Source of the DNA: Candidatus Zipacnadia bacterium
Lineage (GTDB): Bacteria; Armatimonadota; Zipacnadia; Zipacnadales; UBA5352
Assembly: GCA_029821735.1 (NCBI GenBank)
Contig: JALGSU010000027.1
Location: forward strand, 1 to 64,000
Length of the DNA: 64,000 nt
Direction: 5' to 3'
The translations under genes and the position numbers were made by a program. Below, one piece after another: positions 23,959-33,106 of the stretch. Every line of letters begins with the position of its first letter. Position 1 is the stretch's first letter. Below the pieces are notes generated by a model. The model made no database searches. It had not been told where the DNA came from and saw nothing but the letters and a program-made list of their open reading frames with translations.

Positions 23959-24883
23959 CCGTGTCCTCCCCCCTCGTGGCGCTCAAATAAACCTGCTCAA
24001 GGTCCGCCTCGCCCGGCTCGAAGGACCGCACCTGGAATCCGCCCATGATGAGCGCGGTCAGCACCTCGTGCTCGTCCCCGTCCGCGCCCGTGTACAGCGC
24101 CTCCACGTGCCCGTCTCGCAGCTCTGCTGAGGACACGCTCGGCAGCGCCTGCAGCATCCCGCAGGCCTCTTCAGCGCGACTCACCATCCCGATAACCAAA
24201 CTGCGCCCGCCCACGATCTGGGTCGATATCTCGTTGACGTTCCCGGCCGTGACCAGCTTGCCCTGAGTGATGATCCCGATCTTGTTGCACAGCTCCGCCA
24301 ACTCGGGCAAAATGTGCGAGGAGACGATGATCGTCTTGTCCATCCTGCACAGCTCCTGCAGCAGCCCGCGCACCTCCGCCCGAGCGCGCGGGTCCAGGCC
24401 TGACGCGGGCTCGTCGAGCAGAAGCACTTCCGGGTCATGCGCCAGAGTCTTCGCCAGACACAGCCGCTGCTTCATCCCCCGGGAGAGCGCTTCCACGTAG
24501 GTGTCCCGCTGATGGCCGAGATCGGTCAGCTCCAGAACGTCCTTGATGATCTTGCGACGGCGGGAATACGGGACCCGATGCGCGGCGGCGAAGAAGTCCA
24601 GATACTCCCAGACTTTCATGTCCTCATACATGCCGAAAAAGTCCGGCATATAACCCACCACTGAGCGCACACCCTCGGCGTCACGGCGAATGTCATGCCC
24701 GCAGATTTCGGCGGTACCGGCGTCTGGGGCCAGCAGAGTGGCCAACATCGTGATCGACGTGGTCTTCCCCGCCCCGTTGGGACCGATGAATCCGAAGGCG
24801 TCGCCGCGGTCGATCGACAGCCAGAGGTTGTCGACCGCGACGAGCTTCCCGAACCGTTTTGTCAGCCCTCGCACCTGAATCAT
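23942..24883 (-). CDS. ABC transporter ATP-binding protein
   Basis: This 313-aa ATPase has Walker A GPNGAGKTTS, a Q-loop region (GYMPDFFGMYEDMKV), signature LSRGMKQR, Walker B EVLLLDEPASGLD and switch His in SSHILPE. The C-terminal 90 residues form the extra domain common in DrrA/CcmA-like ATPases. Its start lies 7 nt after the stop of the upstream 832-aa gene, whose TGAGGA overlaps its ribosome site. With the permease and the upstream membrane protein it forms an export or envelope-remodelling module comparable to GldA/GldF/GldG arrangements. Confidence 0.95.
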   Translation of the reverse strand: MIQVRGLTKRFGKLVAVDNLWLSIDRGDAFGFIGPNGAGKTTSITMLATLLAPDAGTAEICGHDIRRDAEGVRSVVGYMPDFFGMYEDMKVWEYLDFFAAAHRVPYSRRRKIIKDVLELTDLGHQRDTYVEALSRGMKQRLCLAKTLAHDPEVLLLDEPASGLDPRARAEVRGLLQELCRMDKTIIVSSHILPELAELCNKIGIITQGKLVTAGNVNEISTQIVGGRSLVIGMVSRAEEACGMLQALPSVSSAELRDGHVEALYTGADGDEHEVLTALIMGGFQVRSFEPGEADLEQVYLSATRGEDTDVSSG

Positions 24884-24890
24884 AGCGTCC

Positions 24891-27389
24891 TCAGTAGGTC
24901 TCGATTTCGCCCGTCATGGAGACTTGTATGATGTTCACCTGAGCGTGAGCACTCAGCCGCACGCGCACCAGTCCGTCCACGCTCATGAAATCGCCCGGAG
25001 ATTCGAGAACGTAGTTGTCAGACTCTGTGTTCCCCATCCCGGAGCGCCGGCTGGGCACGGGACCGCCCGATGTCTGAGCCACCCACTCACCGCGTGACAC
25101 GCTCCACACCTGCACCGCCGGGATCGCCTGCGCCTGCGCGGTTGTGCCGGCAGTACCGGACGTGGGTGGCGCACCCATCATCATGTCGTCCGAGCGTTGC
25201 ACGCCAATCTTCAGAGCCTTCGCTCGGCACCGCTTCCCGCCTGTCTCCACCTGAAGGTCCAGTTCGATGGCCCCATCGGTGATGCTCATCAGGCGGTCAT
25301 AGCGAGGCGCAGTGGCGACGGTACCCTCGGTGCTGGCGACCGTCTGCGTCACCATCCACTTCTCGATCGGCAGGCGCTTACTGGTGCTGATCGTCACTTC
25401 CAGCGGAATGACGATGATGGTGCAGTCGGTCAGGCGGGCGCGCGTCTTCACCGGATCGACCGTCAGCATCGGCTGATCGCAGATCGCCAGCAGGTATGGC
25501 CTGTTCCCGCCGCCTGGCTGCGGCGTGCCCCCGTAGCGATACTGCATCGGGTCGCCCTGCGCGAGTTCTGCGACCGCCAAGTCTGCCAGACTATGCTCTG
25601 AGTAGGCCCGTCGCCTCTCGGCGGAAGCTCGTCTGCCGTAGGGGTCACCGCCCGCATTCAGGTCCAGATTGCCAGTCTGCGTGGGGTTCGCAAAGGTCAG
25701 TTCGGCGCTCGCTCCGGATGCCAGATCCACGCGCGGGCCCTCCTGCTGGCCGCGGAGAATGCGGCAGCCACGCAGGGGCAGGCCCGAGTTGTTGGTGACT
25801 TTCGCCGTCAGCGTGTGGCCATCGAAGATCGCGTGGGCCTCAATGCCCTCGCCCAGGTCGGCCACGAAATCCGCCGTCAGCGACCGGCTCGACCACTTGT
25901 TGATCCGGAAGCCCGTGATCTTGCGCTGCGGCCCGTAGACGATATTCGCCGTGTCTGCGCTGCCGGTCTCCGCACTCCAGGTCGGCGAAGCGACTGAGCC
26001 CGTCAGGCCGAAGCTGTAGTTACGCGAACCGGGCGAGAAGATCGCGACGGCGCCGGATCCGAGCGCGGCGGTGTCGCCAGACTGCGCAACGACCAGCGCC
26101 ACTCGATTGACGATGGTCTTCCCACCGCGGCTCATGTAGCCGATGCCGTATGCGCCGAAAGTGAAGATCAGCACGATTATCGGCGTGGTGAGCCAGGCCC
26201 ACTCACGGGCGTCTCTGCGCGCCAGGGCGATGTAGCTGATCGGCACCAGGACGATGATGTACGCGAGCAGGAAGCCGAAAACCAACACCGCTGACGGAAG
26301 GCCGGGCTCAGCGTGCTGCCTCGCCGTGCGCGAGATACGCTCCATGTACCCGGCTGTCATTCCCGAAACGAAGCCCTGAGGGTCGATCCCGAGGTCGGTG
26401 CCTGGCGGGTTCACGCCGAGCTCGTCTATCAGCCGCAGCCACATCTTCTCCTGCCCGTCCCAGTATTTCACTGGCCTGCCCGCCAGGTCGAACGCGGTCA
26501 TGGCCACGACGCCAGCGCCCACATCCCGGGCTGTGATCAGCGGCAGCGCCGGGGTTCCGCACAGCACCCGAGCGTCGGCGACAGCTCGGCCCGCCGCGAT
26601 CAGCGCCTCCTGATCCTCGATCGGATCGCCCGCCCACGCGCCGACTGCCCGCAGATGGTTGATGGTCCGCGTACCGGTCACTTTCAGGGGCAGCAGATCC
26701 CCCAGCGGCCCGCTGGCCATAGTTGGCGCGAGCACACCGCCGCTGACAATCAGTCGACCGCCCAACTGCACCCACTGGCGTAGCGCATTGATCTCCTCGG
26801 GGGATGCCTCCGCCAGCCTCTCGGCCACTACTACCGCAATATCAACGCCCTGCCAGCCGACCCATGAACGCGGCATGCGTCCAGGGCGGACGTGACCGAC
26901 TGAAGTAGCGCTGGCGGGGGTTCTCGAGCTACCCATCCCTTGGTTGACGCGTGCCCGGTTGATGCTCTGAAGCAACACGGGGTTCTCGGAGATGACGACG
27001 AACAGCACGTCCTCCTCAGCGGCCTCCACCAGCCCGTCGATGTCCCGCGTCTCACGGTAACCGTTGACCGCGAGAGTCATCTTGCGCTGCGAAGGGTTGC
27101 GCACCTCAAGCGAGTAGACTTTGTGGGAGTTCTCGGGGAGATCGAGGGGAATGACGTAACGCACCGAGTCATCGCCGCGGTCCTTGCGGCGGCTGTCGAT
27201 GGTCAGTTGACCCTTGCGCGCCGGGCCATTGTTGGTCAGCTCAATGAGGACGGGCACCGGACTGCCATACGTGCAGGCACCGTCAAAGCCAGTGTATGTG
27301 TTCCAGCCAACAACCTGCGCGTCGGCCGGCGCGATGACCGCCAGCGTGACCAGCGCGCTCCACAACCATGCTCTCCTCAGCCTGCGCAC
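24891..27389 (-). CDS. Exported membrane protein linked to ABC transporter
   Basis: The 832-aa protein has a signal peptide (to about residue 24), an Ig-like N-terminal beta domain (PVPVLIELTNNGPARKG) and a Rossmann/amidotransferase-like middle part (about 165-320, GGRLIVSGGVLAPTMASGP). Two transmembrane helices follow (about 362-388 and 398-420), then a large beta-rich C-terminal region. This layout recalls GldG-like auxiliary proteins that accompany ABC-2 exporters. It is the first gene of the run leading through the ABC genes to moxR. The family is not confidently named. Confidence 0.85.
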   Translation of the reverse strand: MRRLRRAWLWSALVTLAVIAPADAQVVGWNTYTGFDGACTYGSPVPVLIELTNNGPARKGQLTIDSRRKDRGDDSVRYVIPLDLPENSHKVYSLEVRNPSQRKMTLAVNGYRETRDIDGLVEAAEEDVLFVVISENPVLLQSINRARVNQGMGSSRTPASATSVGHVRPGRMPRSWVGWQGVDIAVVVAERLAEASPEEINALRQWVQLGGRLIVSGGVLAPTMASGPLGDLLPLKVTGTRTINHLRAVGAWAGDPIEDQEALIAAGRAVADARVLCGTPALPLITARDVGAGVVAMTAFDLAGRPVKYWDGQEKMWLRLIDELGVNPPGTDLGIDPQGFVSGMTAGYMERISRTARQHAEPGLPSAVLVFGFLLAYIIVLVPISYIALARRDAREWAWLTTPIIVLIFTFGAYGIGYMSRGGKTIVNRVALVVAQSGDTAALGSGAVAIFSPGSRNYSFGLTGSVASPTWSAETGSADTANIVYGPQRKITGFRINKWSSRSLTADFVADLGEGIEAHAIFDGHTLTAKVTNNSGLPLRGCRILRGQQEGPRVDLASGASAELTFANPTQTGNLDLNAGGDPYGRRASAERRRAYSEHSLADLAVAELAQGDPMQYRYGGTPQPGGGNRPYLLAICDQPMLTVDPVKTRARLTDCTIIVIPLEVTISTSKRLPIEKWMVTQTVASTEGTVATAPRYDRLMSITDGAIELDLQVETGGKRCRAKALKIGVQRSDDMMMGAPPTSGTAGTTAQAQAIPAVQVWSVSRGEWVAQTSGGPVPSRRSGMGNTESDNYVLESPGDFMSVDGLVRVRLSAHAQVNIIQVSMTGEIETY

Positions 27390-27567
27390 ATTGGGCCCCC
27401 GTAACGCCCTTTTTCCACCGCACCGCTCTGCCAGCAGCGTCTTGTTCCGCTGGCTCCGGGCGGCTAAGCAGTTCGCTGTGCGAACTGCCTGCGCTCTCTG
27501 TGCCGCCGCTCGCTGCCGTCATCTCAATAGAAACAACGCCCGCCCGACGCGCGCGGTTCCCCGCCCG

Positions 27568-28632
27568 TCAGACGAAGCTGCCAGAAGCAGCCACCTCATC
27601 GTACAGCGCCAGCACGTTCTCAAGCGGCGTGCCTGACTGGATGTTGTGGCACGGTCCGCAGATGTAGCCGGTCCCGTCGCTGGCAAGTATCTGTATGTTC
27701 TTCCGCACCTCGGCCCGAACATCCTCCACCGACCCGAAGGGCAATATCTCCTGGTTCTCAACCGCGCCCTCGAAGCACAGGTACTTGCCGAACTCGCGCT
27801 TGAGCCAGTGCAGGTCCATGTTGGCGCACTTCCACTGGATCGGGTTTAGAATCTCGACGCCCATCTCCACCAGGTCGGGGATGATCTCGCCGATGCCCCC
27901 GTCGTCGTGGTGGTAGACCTTGAGACCGAACTCGTGCGCGAGCGCAATCGCTTCGCGGTAGTGTGGCCAGAAGAGTTCGCGGATGTGCCGGTGGCTCATC
28001 ACGAGACCGTTCTGGCTGCCGAAATCATCGGTGACCTGGGTCACGTCCAGATACTCGCCGCAGGCCTCGAACAACATGCGATGCTGGCGCAGGCGGTAGT
28101 CCATGGTGCGCTCGAGCACGGCCTCGATCAGCTCCGGGCGCAGACCGATGTTCAGCAGCGCGACTTCCTCGCCGAACAGGTTCCACAGGTCCACGAAGGG
28201 GCACGTGTACCCGGCCATCGTCACGCGATGCTGATGCTGCTCGCGGCATGCGCGCCCGGCTGCGGCGAAGTCGTAGTCGGCCGGGTCCTCCCAGTCGAAG
28301 TCGGCCAACTCGGCGACCTCGGCGACCTCCGCCAGCGGCGCGCGCGTCCGTTCAGAATATGACCCGCCGGTGGGAAGCGTGATCGTCTTGCTCTGCTGGC
28401 CCCACAGCCCCGCCGGCTGACCGTCGGGCCCCACGCGCGCCGGGCCGGTATACGCTGCGCCGACAGCCGCAAATCCATCGACTCCGAAGGCGTCGACCAC
28501 GACCTGCCAGTCGTCGGTCCCAAAGTGCTCGAGCAGCATCTGCCGCACTTCGGGCGTGGCCCAGATCATGCAGGGCACGCGGTCGAGTGGCTGATGGGTG
28601 ATCGCGGCCCAGATTCTCTCGCGCGAGGTCAT
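27568..28632 (-). CDS. Uroporphyrinogen-decarboxylase-like (URO-D) family protein
   Basis: This 354-aa protein has the URO-D fold seen in MtaA/MtbA-type cobamide methyltransferases and in many uncharacterised paralogs. The start at 28632 follows AAGGAG by 7 nt and gives MTSRERIWAAITHQPLDRVP, the family's N-terminal signature. Further motifs are YHHDDGGIGEIIPDLVEMG and the C-terminal GYICGPCHNIQSGTPLENVLALYD. True HemE enzymes differ at the N-terminal arginine motif, so haem synthesis is unlikely. It is next to an amidohydrolase and glycan-active genes. Paralog of the gene at 55403. Confidence 0.9.
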   Translation of the reverse strand: MTSRERIWAAITHQPLDRVPCMIWATPEVRQMLLEHFGTDDWQVVVDAFGVDGFAAVGAAYTGPARVGPDGQPAGLWGQQSKTITLPTGGSYSERTRAPLAEVAEVAELADFDWEDPADYDFAAAGRACREQHQHRVTMAGYTCPFVDLWNLFGEEVALLNIGLRPELIEAVLERTMDYRLRQHRMLFEACGEYLDVTQVTDDFGSQNGLVMSHRHIRELFWPHYREAIALAHEFGLKVYHHDDGGIGEIIPDLVEMGVEILNPIQWKCANMDLHWLKREFGKYLCFEGAVENQEILPFGSVEDVRAEVRKNIQILASDGTGYICGPCHNIQSGTPLENVLALYDEVAASGSFV

Positions 28633-28680
28633 TGAGGGCTCCTTGTGATTAATAATACCCATTACGGTCGCGATTGTTGG

Positions 28681-29931
28681 TTAAAGTCTATAGAACTCCA
28701 TCGCATTGTCCCGCATCATCATGCGCGCGAGGTCAAGTGCGGCTTCTTTGCTGAGGAAATCGCGCCGAACTTTCTCCGCCAGCACATCAGCCAGACACGA
28801 GCGCCCCATCACCAGATGCGAGTAGATCAGTTCCGGCCAGTGCACGTCTGAGCCGAAGCCGAGCAGCCGGAATCCAGGCACGAGGTCAATCCACTCGCTC
28901 AGACTCTGGCGACTGCCCTCCATGGTGATCACGTACATCCACGCCATGTTCAGCCAGACGTTCGGGCAATGCTTGGCGAGGATGCCTATCTCGCGGCTGT
29001 AGGGGTAGCCCGCGTGGTAGAGATTGAAGCGGGTGCGCTTGTGCGCGTGGATCAGCGGCAGCAGGTGCAGCGGGTCGGAATCGGGCACATGGCCCCAGTT
29101 GCCCTGCACGCCGGTGTGGATGTCGAAGATCAGGTCCAGGTCCGTGCACAGTTCGGCGAGGTAGAAGATGATGTGGTCCTCAAACCGCTTGATCTCCGCA
29201 GGCGTGAGGCGCTCGCCCTTGAGGGCCTTGTCGAAGATGCTCGCCGCGACGACCCGGCTCACCGGCTCGGAGTGCAGCGTGCGACGATACGCGTGGGCGA
29301 GCTTGATGCCGACCGCTCCGCGCTTCTGATAGTCGCGCACCGCTTGGGCCAACGCCTCGCGGCAGGAGTCCAGGTCGGTGATCGCCATCGAAGTCTGCTT
29401 CTCAAGCTGGATGCGGGATTCAGCCTGATAGAGAGTCAGGGCCGGTTCCATGCGCAGGATGGCCGTGAAGTACTGCGGCTCCCAGTTCTCGAACCACTGG
29501 ACATTGCGCACCTGAGTCTCCAGCCCGCAGACGTCCTCGGTCACATGCCGATACCAGTCGGGCTGCGCGGTCTTCTCCTTGATCTGATCGTTGACCGCCG
29601 CCCAATTCTCGTCGGTGAGATCGCCCTCCGCCAGCCCGAACAGGCCCTGGTAGGCCACGATGTTATGGCGCCAGTAGGAGACGTTGCGCGCTTTGTCGAG
29701 AATTCCCCGGAGCCGCGCCCAGCGCTGGGCGTCGGACGTGCAGCCGTTGTACAGACCGCCACCGCCCTCGAAGTGCAGCGTGCTCTGGATATCGCGTTCG
29801 AAGTACGAGCCCATGGAGAAGAGGGACAGCGGCACGGCCTCGCGGTACTCGCTCTCGAGCGCCGTGTGCGAGTGACAATCCACGGTCTTGAGCCCGGTCA
29901 TCTCGGCCATCAGTTCAAGCCTGAAGTCCAT
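28681..29931 (-). CDS. Amidohydrolase-family (metal-dependent) hydrolase
   Basis: This 416-aa cytoplasmic protein starts at 29931, eight nt after AGGGAGG. The N-terminal VDCHSHTALE supplies an HxH metal site. IFDIHTGVQGNWG and NLYHAGYPYSREIG supply later His ligands, and GFGSDVHWPELIYSH the conserved Asp, as in amidohydrolase-2 or glucuronate-isomerase-like TIM barrels. The C-terminus (MMMRDNAMEFYRL) is typical of amidohydrolase-2 enzymes. A role in processing sugar-acid or lactone products of the neighbouring lyases is inferred from context only. Confidence 0.88.
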   Translation of the reverse strand: MDFRLELMAEMTGLKTVDCHSHTALESEYREAVPLSLFSMGSYFERDIQSTLHFEGGGGLYNGCTSDAQRWARLRGILDKARNVSYWRHNIVAYQGLFGLAEGDLTDENWAAVNDQIKEKTAQPDWYRHVTEDVCGLETQVRNVQWFENWEPQYFTAILRMEPALTLYQAESRIQLEKQTSMAITDLDSCREALAQAVRDYQKRGAVGIKLAHAYRRTLHSEPVSRVVAASIFDKALKGERLTPAEIKRFEDHIIFYLAELCTDLDLIFDIHTGVQGNWGHVPDSDPLHLLPLIHAHKRTRFNLYHAGYPYSREIGILAKHCPNVWLNMAWMYVITMEGSRQSLSEWIDLVPGFRLLGFGSDVHWPELIYSHLVMGRSCLADVLAEKVRRDFLSKEAALDLARMMMRDNAMEFYRL

Positions 29932-29948
29932 CGTCAACGCCTCCCTGT

Positions 29949-32900
29949 TCACGGTCTGATCTGAGTAACCACGCCGATGTTGCGCGCGCCCAGCGTCAAC
30001 TCAATCGTAGCATACCCGTCCTCGATCTTCGGCTTCAGTTCCGTGTCAGTCCACAGGTCGCGATACGTCGCGCCCTCGATGTGCTTGACCCGCAACACCG
30101 GACCCGAATACGTGCGGAAGCGGCCGTTCCAGAAAGTGTAGACCGTCTCGGCCGCGCCGGGGAAAGCGTTGCAGTAAACTTCCTGCGCGGGGGTGTCGAC
30201 GTATGCCTCGGGCTGCATGGTCAGGAAAGCGTCCTCGTGTTCACGCAAGAGCGCCGTCGACTTGCGGATGAACTCGAAGGCCTCATCATCATGGCCATAG
30301 GCCAGCGTGTAGAGCGCGCAGCCGTTGAAGACGCTGTAGCGCAGACCGTCCCAGACGCCGTGCGAGAGGCTGCCGCCGCTGGTGATGGGGATGACCTTGA
30401 AGTCCGGGAAGGCGAAGCGGTGGATGTGCACGAAGCCGGGCGTGATCTCGTAATCGGACCGGCCCAGCGCGGTGATGTAGCCACCGTCCATGTAGGGGAT
30501 GGTGGTGTCCTCGGGGCAATGCTCGGTGTAGAGCGCCACGTGCGGCGGCAGGGCCTCGCGCACCTTGCGGGACATGTCCCGGAAACCATACGGGCCGATG
30601 CCCGGCACCGGGTGACCGTGATCCTCGCTCCAGCATTGGTAGTGCACGCCGGTGCCACCCTCATCGAGGTAGATGCCGTCGCAGCCGGTCTCCTCGGCCA
30701 CCGCCGCGCAGGTCTCGGCCATCCAATCCGGCCAGCCGTCGGAGTAGATGCACATGTTCCAGACGGGGTCCTCGGGCTTCGAGTAGCCGGTGGAGTAGCC
30801 GCCACCCTCGCGCTTCACGGCCCACTCCTCGCCATGCTCGACGGCCACCGGAGCAGCCTTCGAACACAGGTAGGTGTCGAGGTAGAGACCGACTTTCCAG
30901 CCAGCAGCCTGCTGGTCGGCGATCGACTGGCGGAACTTGTCAAGCCCACCGATGTGGTCGTAGTAACGGTACGCGCCCCAGCGACCATACTTGTCGTTGT
31001 GGCGCCAGTCGAAGATGTGGTTCATGTCCACCTGACCGAACATCCGGTTGTCCTTCTCGATGAACTCGGCAGTCTGGTAGCGATCCTCGTCGGGCAGGTA
31101 GAAGTTGTACTCGGGCTTGCCGCCCGCCTGAGTGTAGAGCCACGCGGTGCGGAAGTTCCACACGCGCCGGAACCAGTCCAGGCGCGGGGTCGCGGGCTCG
31201 ATCCAGGACTTGGCCCAGTCGCAGTAGCGCCGGTGCATGCCGCGCCAATCGCCCCCGTGGGGGATGATGTATGCGCTCGGGTATTCGCGCGTGCCGCCGG
31301 CCTCCAGTGGGAAGGTGTAATACTCCAGGCCCTGCACGATGGTGTCGCCTGACTTGGCCAGTTCATACTTGCGGTAGCGCGCCTCGGTGTCGCGAGTGGC
31401 CAGGCAGAGCCCGCCACCTCCGCGCCGGTCATAGGCTGTCATCCACTGCACCGGGAAGTAGCCACCCGCGGGGTCGTCGAGCACACGGTCGAGATTGCTC
31501 CACGACGCTCCCATGCGCGGATAGAAATACCACAGGTCCTGCGCCGCACCGGTTTTGCTGACCCCGACCTGCGGGCAGGTGAGCCCAAGCCGCCGCTCTT
31601 CATCTGCGAGGTTCGTCAGCTCCGCGGTTACCGCGAACTCGTCGCCACCCGAAGCGTCGATGGTCAGCGCAATTTCCAGTTGGCCCTCTTCGCTGTGCAG
31701 GGTCAGCCCGGCATATGCCTCCCTCGGGAGCACCGCCACCACCTCGAAATCCTCCGCCTCCCAGGTCTTCGCGCCCTCGCGCACCCGGAGCAACGGCGCC
31801 TCCGCCGCCTGCAACGCCCAGTCGGGCTGACAGTGGTTCTCGATCTTCGTGAAAGTCAGTCCGGCGAGGTCGAGAGTGATGAGCCCGCCACTGTTGCTCA
31901 GGGTCAGCAAATTGTCACCGACCGACACCTGGGGCAGGGCCCGGAGCGGATCGACACCCGCCGGGGTCGCCGTTGCCTCGCCCGGCTCGGGAGGCATGAG
32001 GCGGTCATCAGACGCGGTCACCGCGACCAGATGGAAGGCGCTCCACAACACTCCGTCGGTGATGTTGATCTTCTCGACAGTCTTGCCCGGCTTGACCGCC
32101 ATGGCGTATGCGTACAGCCCGCGATACACGCCATAGTGCTCTCGCCCGATGCACCAGGGCATCTGCTCTTCGGTCGAGCCGTCGGCGTAGGTGGTGGTGA
32201 TGAGGAACTGCGTGGGCCGCCAGATGTGGTCACCGTTCTGCCAGCCCTGGTATTCGAGCAGTTGCCCGCGCAGTTGCCCGCCGATGAGCAAGTGCAGCTC
32301 CGCCGCCGACTTCCCGACGGCCACGTCGAAGGCCCCGTTCTCGCGGATGTCAGTGGAGATCGCTACCGGACCGTCGGTCGGTACCGCGAAGCGCGCGCCG
32401 CCCATCTCGATACCGGGGGTGTCGAACCAGTCGGCCAGGCCGAGGACCTGCTGCATGGTCGCGAGGTCAGTCGCCGCCTGCCCGCTGAGGTCTACCTTAC
32501 CGCCGGGCACGTCCCCCGCCTGCCACGGCGAGAAGGTCTCGATATCGAAGCGCGGCGGGTCGGGAGTGAAGCGGATCCAGTCGATGTCCGCGGTGCCCTG
32601 CCGACCGTCGGTCGCCTCGAAACGCAGAGCCAATCGCCGGAGATCGGGCAGATTCATGAGGGTCGTTGCGATATGCCACTGCCCGTCGACGATGAGATCT
32701 TCGGCCCGGAACAGGATGTTGGTCCCGGTCATGCCCCGCTCATCGCCACCATCGCAGAACAGGAAGTAGGAGGGGAGCTCGGGGTTGATGTTGGTCAGGC
32801 GATAGCGCATGGCGCAATGCCGCGCCTGCCCCTGCCCGACGGCCTCGGGCAGGTTGTACATCCAGATCATGTTCGCACCGCCGCCGCTGGCAGAGAAGCG

Positions 32901-33068
32901 CATCACGCCGTCCACCACTTCATGTCCGGCCTCGTCCGCAGCCGTCAGCGGCGTCCAGCCCGGCAACTCCGCCCACGCCTCCGCGGTCATGCTCACGTCG
33001 TGGCCCTGCGCCATCGCGACGCCGCACATAAGCGCCACGCACACCATCACTGTCGCAGTTGTCTTCAT
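29949..33068 (-). CDS. Secreted TIM-barrel glycosidase-like protein (DUF6259-like)
   Basis: The 1,039-aa protein begins with a signal peptide (MKTTATVMVCVALMCGVAMA), and GGGAG lies upstream. The N-terminal half is beta-rich, with jelly-roll-like segments to about 530. The second half is a TIM barrel: LDWFRRVWNFRTAWLY, DGIYLDEGGTGVHYQCWSED (a likely catalytic Asp/Glu pair) and LYTEHCPEDTTIPYMDGGY. A small beta-sandwich closes the protein (ARNIGVVTQIRP). Such proteins are found in glycan-degrading bacteria and are annotated as DUF6259 or GH-like. The substrate is unknown. It ends 17 nt before the amidohydrolase start, so co-transcription is likely. Confidence 0.87.
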   Translation of the reverse strand: MKTTATVMVCVALMCGVAMAQGHDVSMTAEAWAELPGWTPLTAADEAGHEVVDGVMRFSASGGGANMIWMYNLPEAVGQGQARHCAMRYRLTNINPELPSYFLFCDGGDERGMTGTNILFRAEDLIVDGQWHIATTLMNLPDLRRLALRFEATDGRQGTADIDWIRFTPDPPRFDIETFSPWQAGDVPGGKVDLSGQAATDLATMQQVLGLADWFDTPGIEMGGARFAVPTDGPVAISTDIRENGAFDVAVGKSAAELHLLIGGQLRGQLLEYQGWQNGDHIWRPTQFLITTTYADGSTEEQMPWCIGREHYGVYRGLYAYAMAVKPGKTVEKINITDGVLWSAFHLVAVTASDDRLMPPEPGEATATPAGVDPLRALPQVSVGDNLLTLSNSGGLITLDLAGLTFTKIENHCQPDWALQAAEAPLLRVREGAKTWEAEDFEVVAVLPREAYAGLTLHSEEGQLEIALTIDASGGDEFAVTAELTNLADEERRLGLTCPQVGVSKTGAAQDLWYFYPRMGASWSNLDRVLDDPAGGYFPVQWMTAYDRRGGGGLCLATRDTEARYRKYELAKSGDTIVQGLEYYTFPLEAGGTREYPSAYIIPHGGDWRGMHRRYCDWAKSWIEPATPRLDWFRRVWNFRTAWLYTQAGGKPEYNFYLPDEDRYQTAEFIEKDNRMFGQVDMNHIFDWRHNDKYGRWGAYRYYDHIGGLDKFRQSIADQQAAGWKVGLYLDTYLCSKAAPVAVEHGEEWAVKREGGGYSTGYSKPEDPVWNMCIYSDGWPDWMAETCAAVAEETGCDGIYLDEGGTGVHYQCWSEDHGHPVPGIGPYGFRDMSRKVREALPPHVALYTEHCPEDTTIPYMDGGYITALGRSDYEITPGFVHIHRFAFPDFKVIPITSGGSLSHGVWDGLRYSVFNGCALYTLAYGHDDEAFEFIRKSTALLREHEDAFLTMQPEAYVDTPAQEVYCNAFPGAAETVYTFWNGRFRTYSGPVLRVKHIEGATYRDLWTDTELKPKIEDGYATIELTLGARNIGVVTQIRP

Positions 33069-33106
33069 GGGCTCAACTCCCTGGCATGTCATTTCGTCGG
33101 CCGTCG

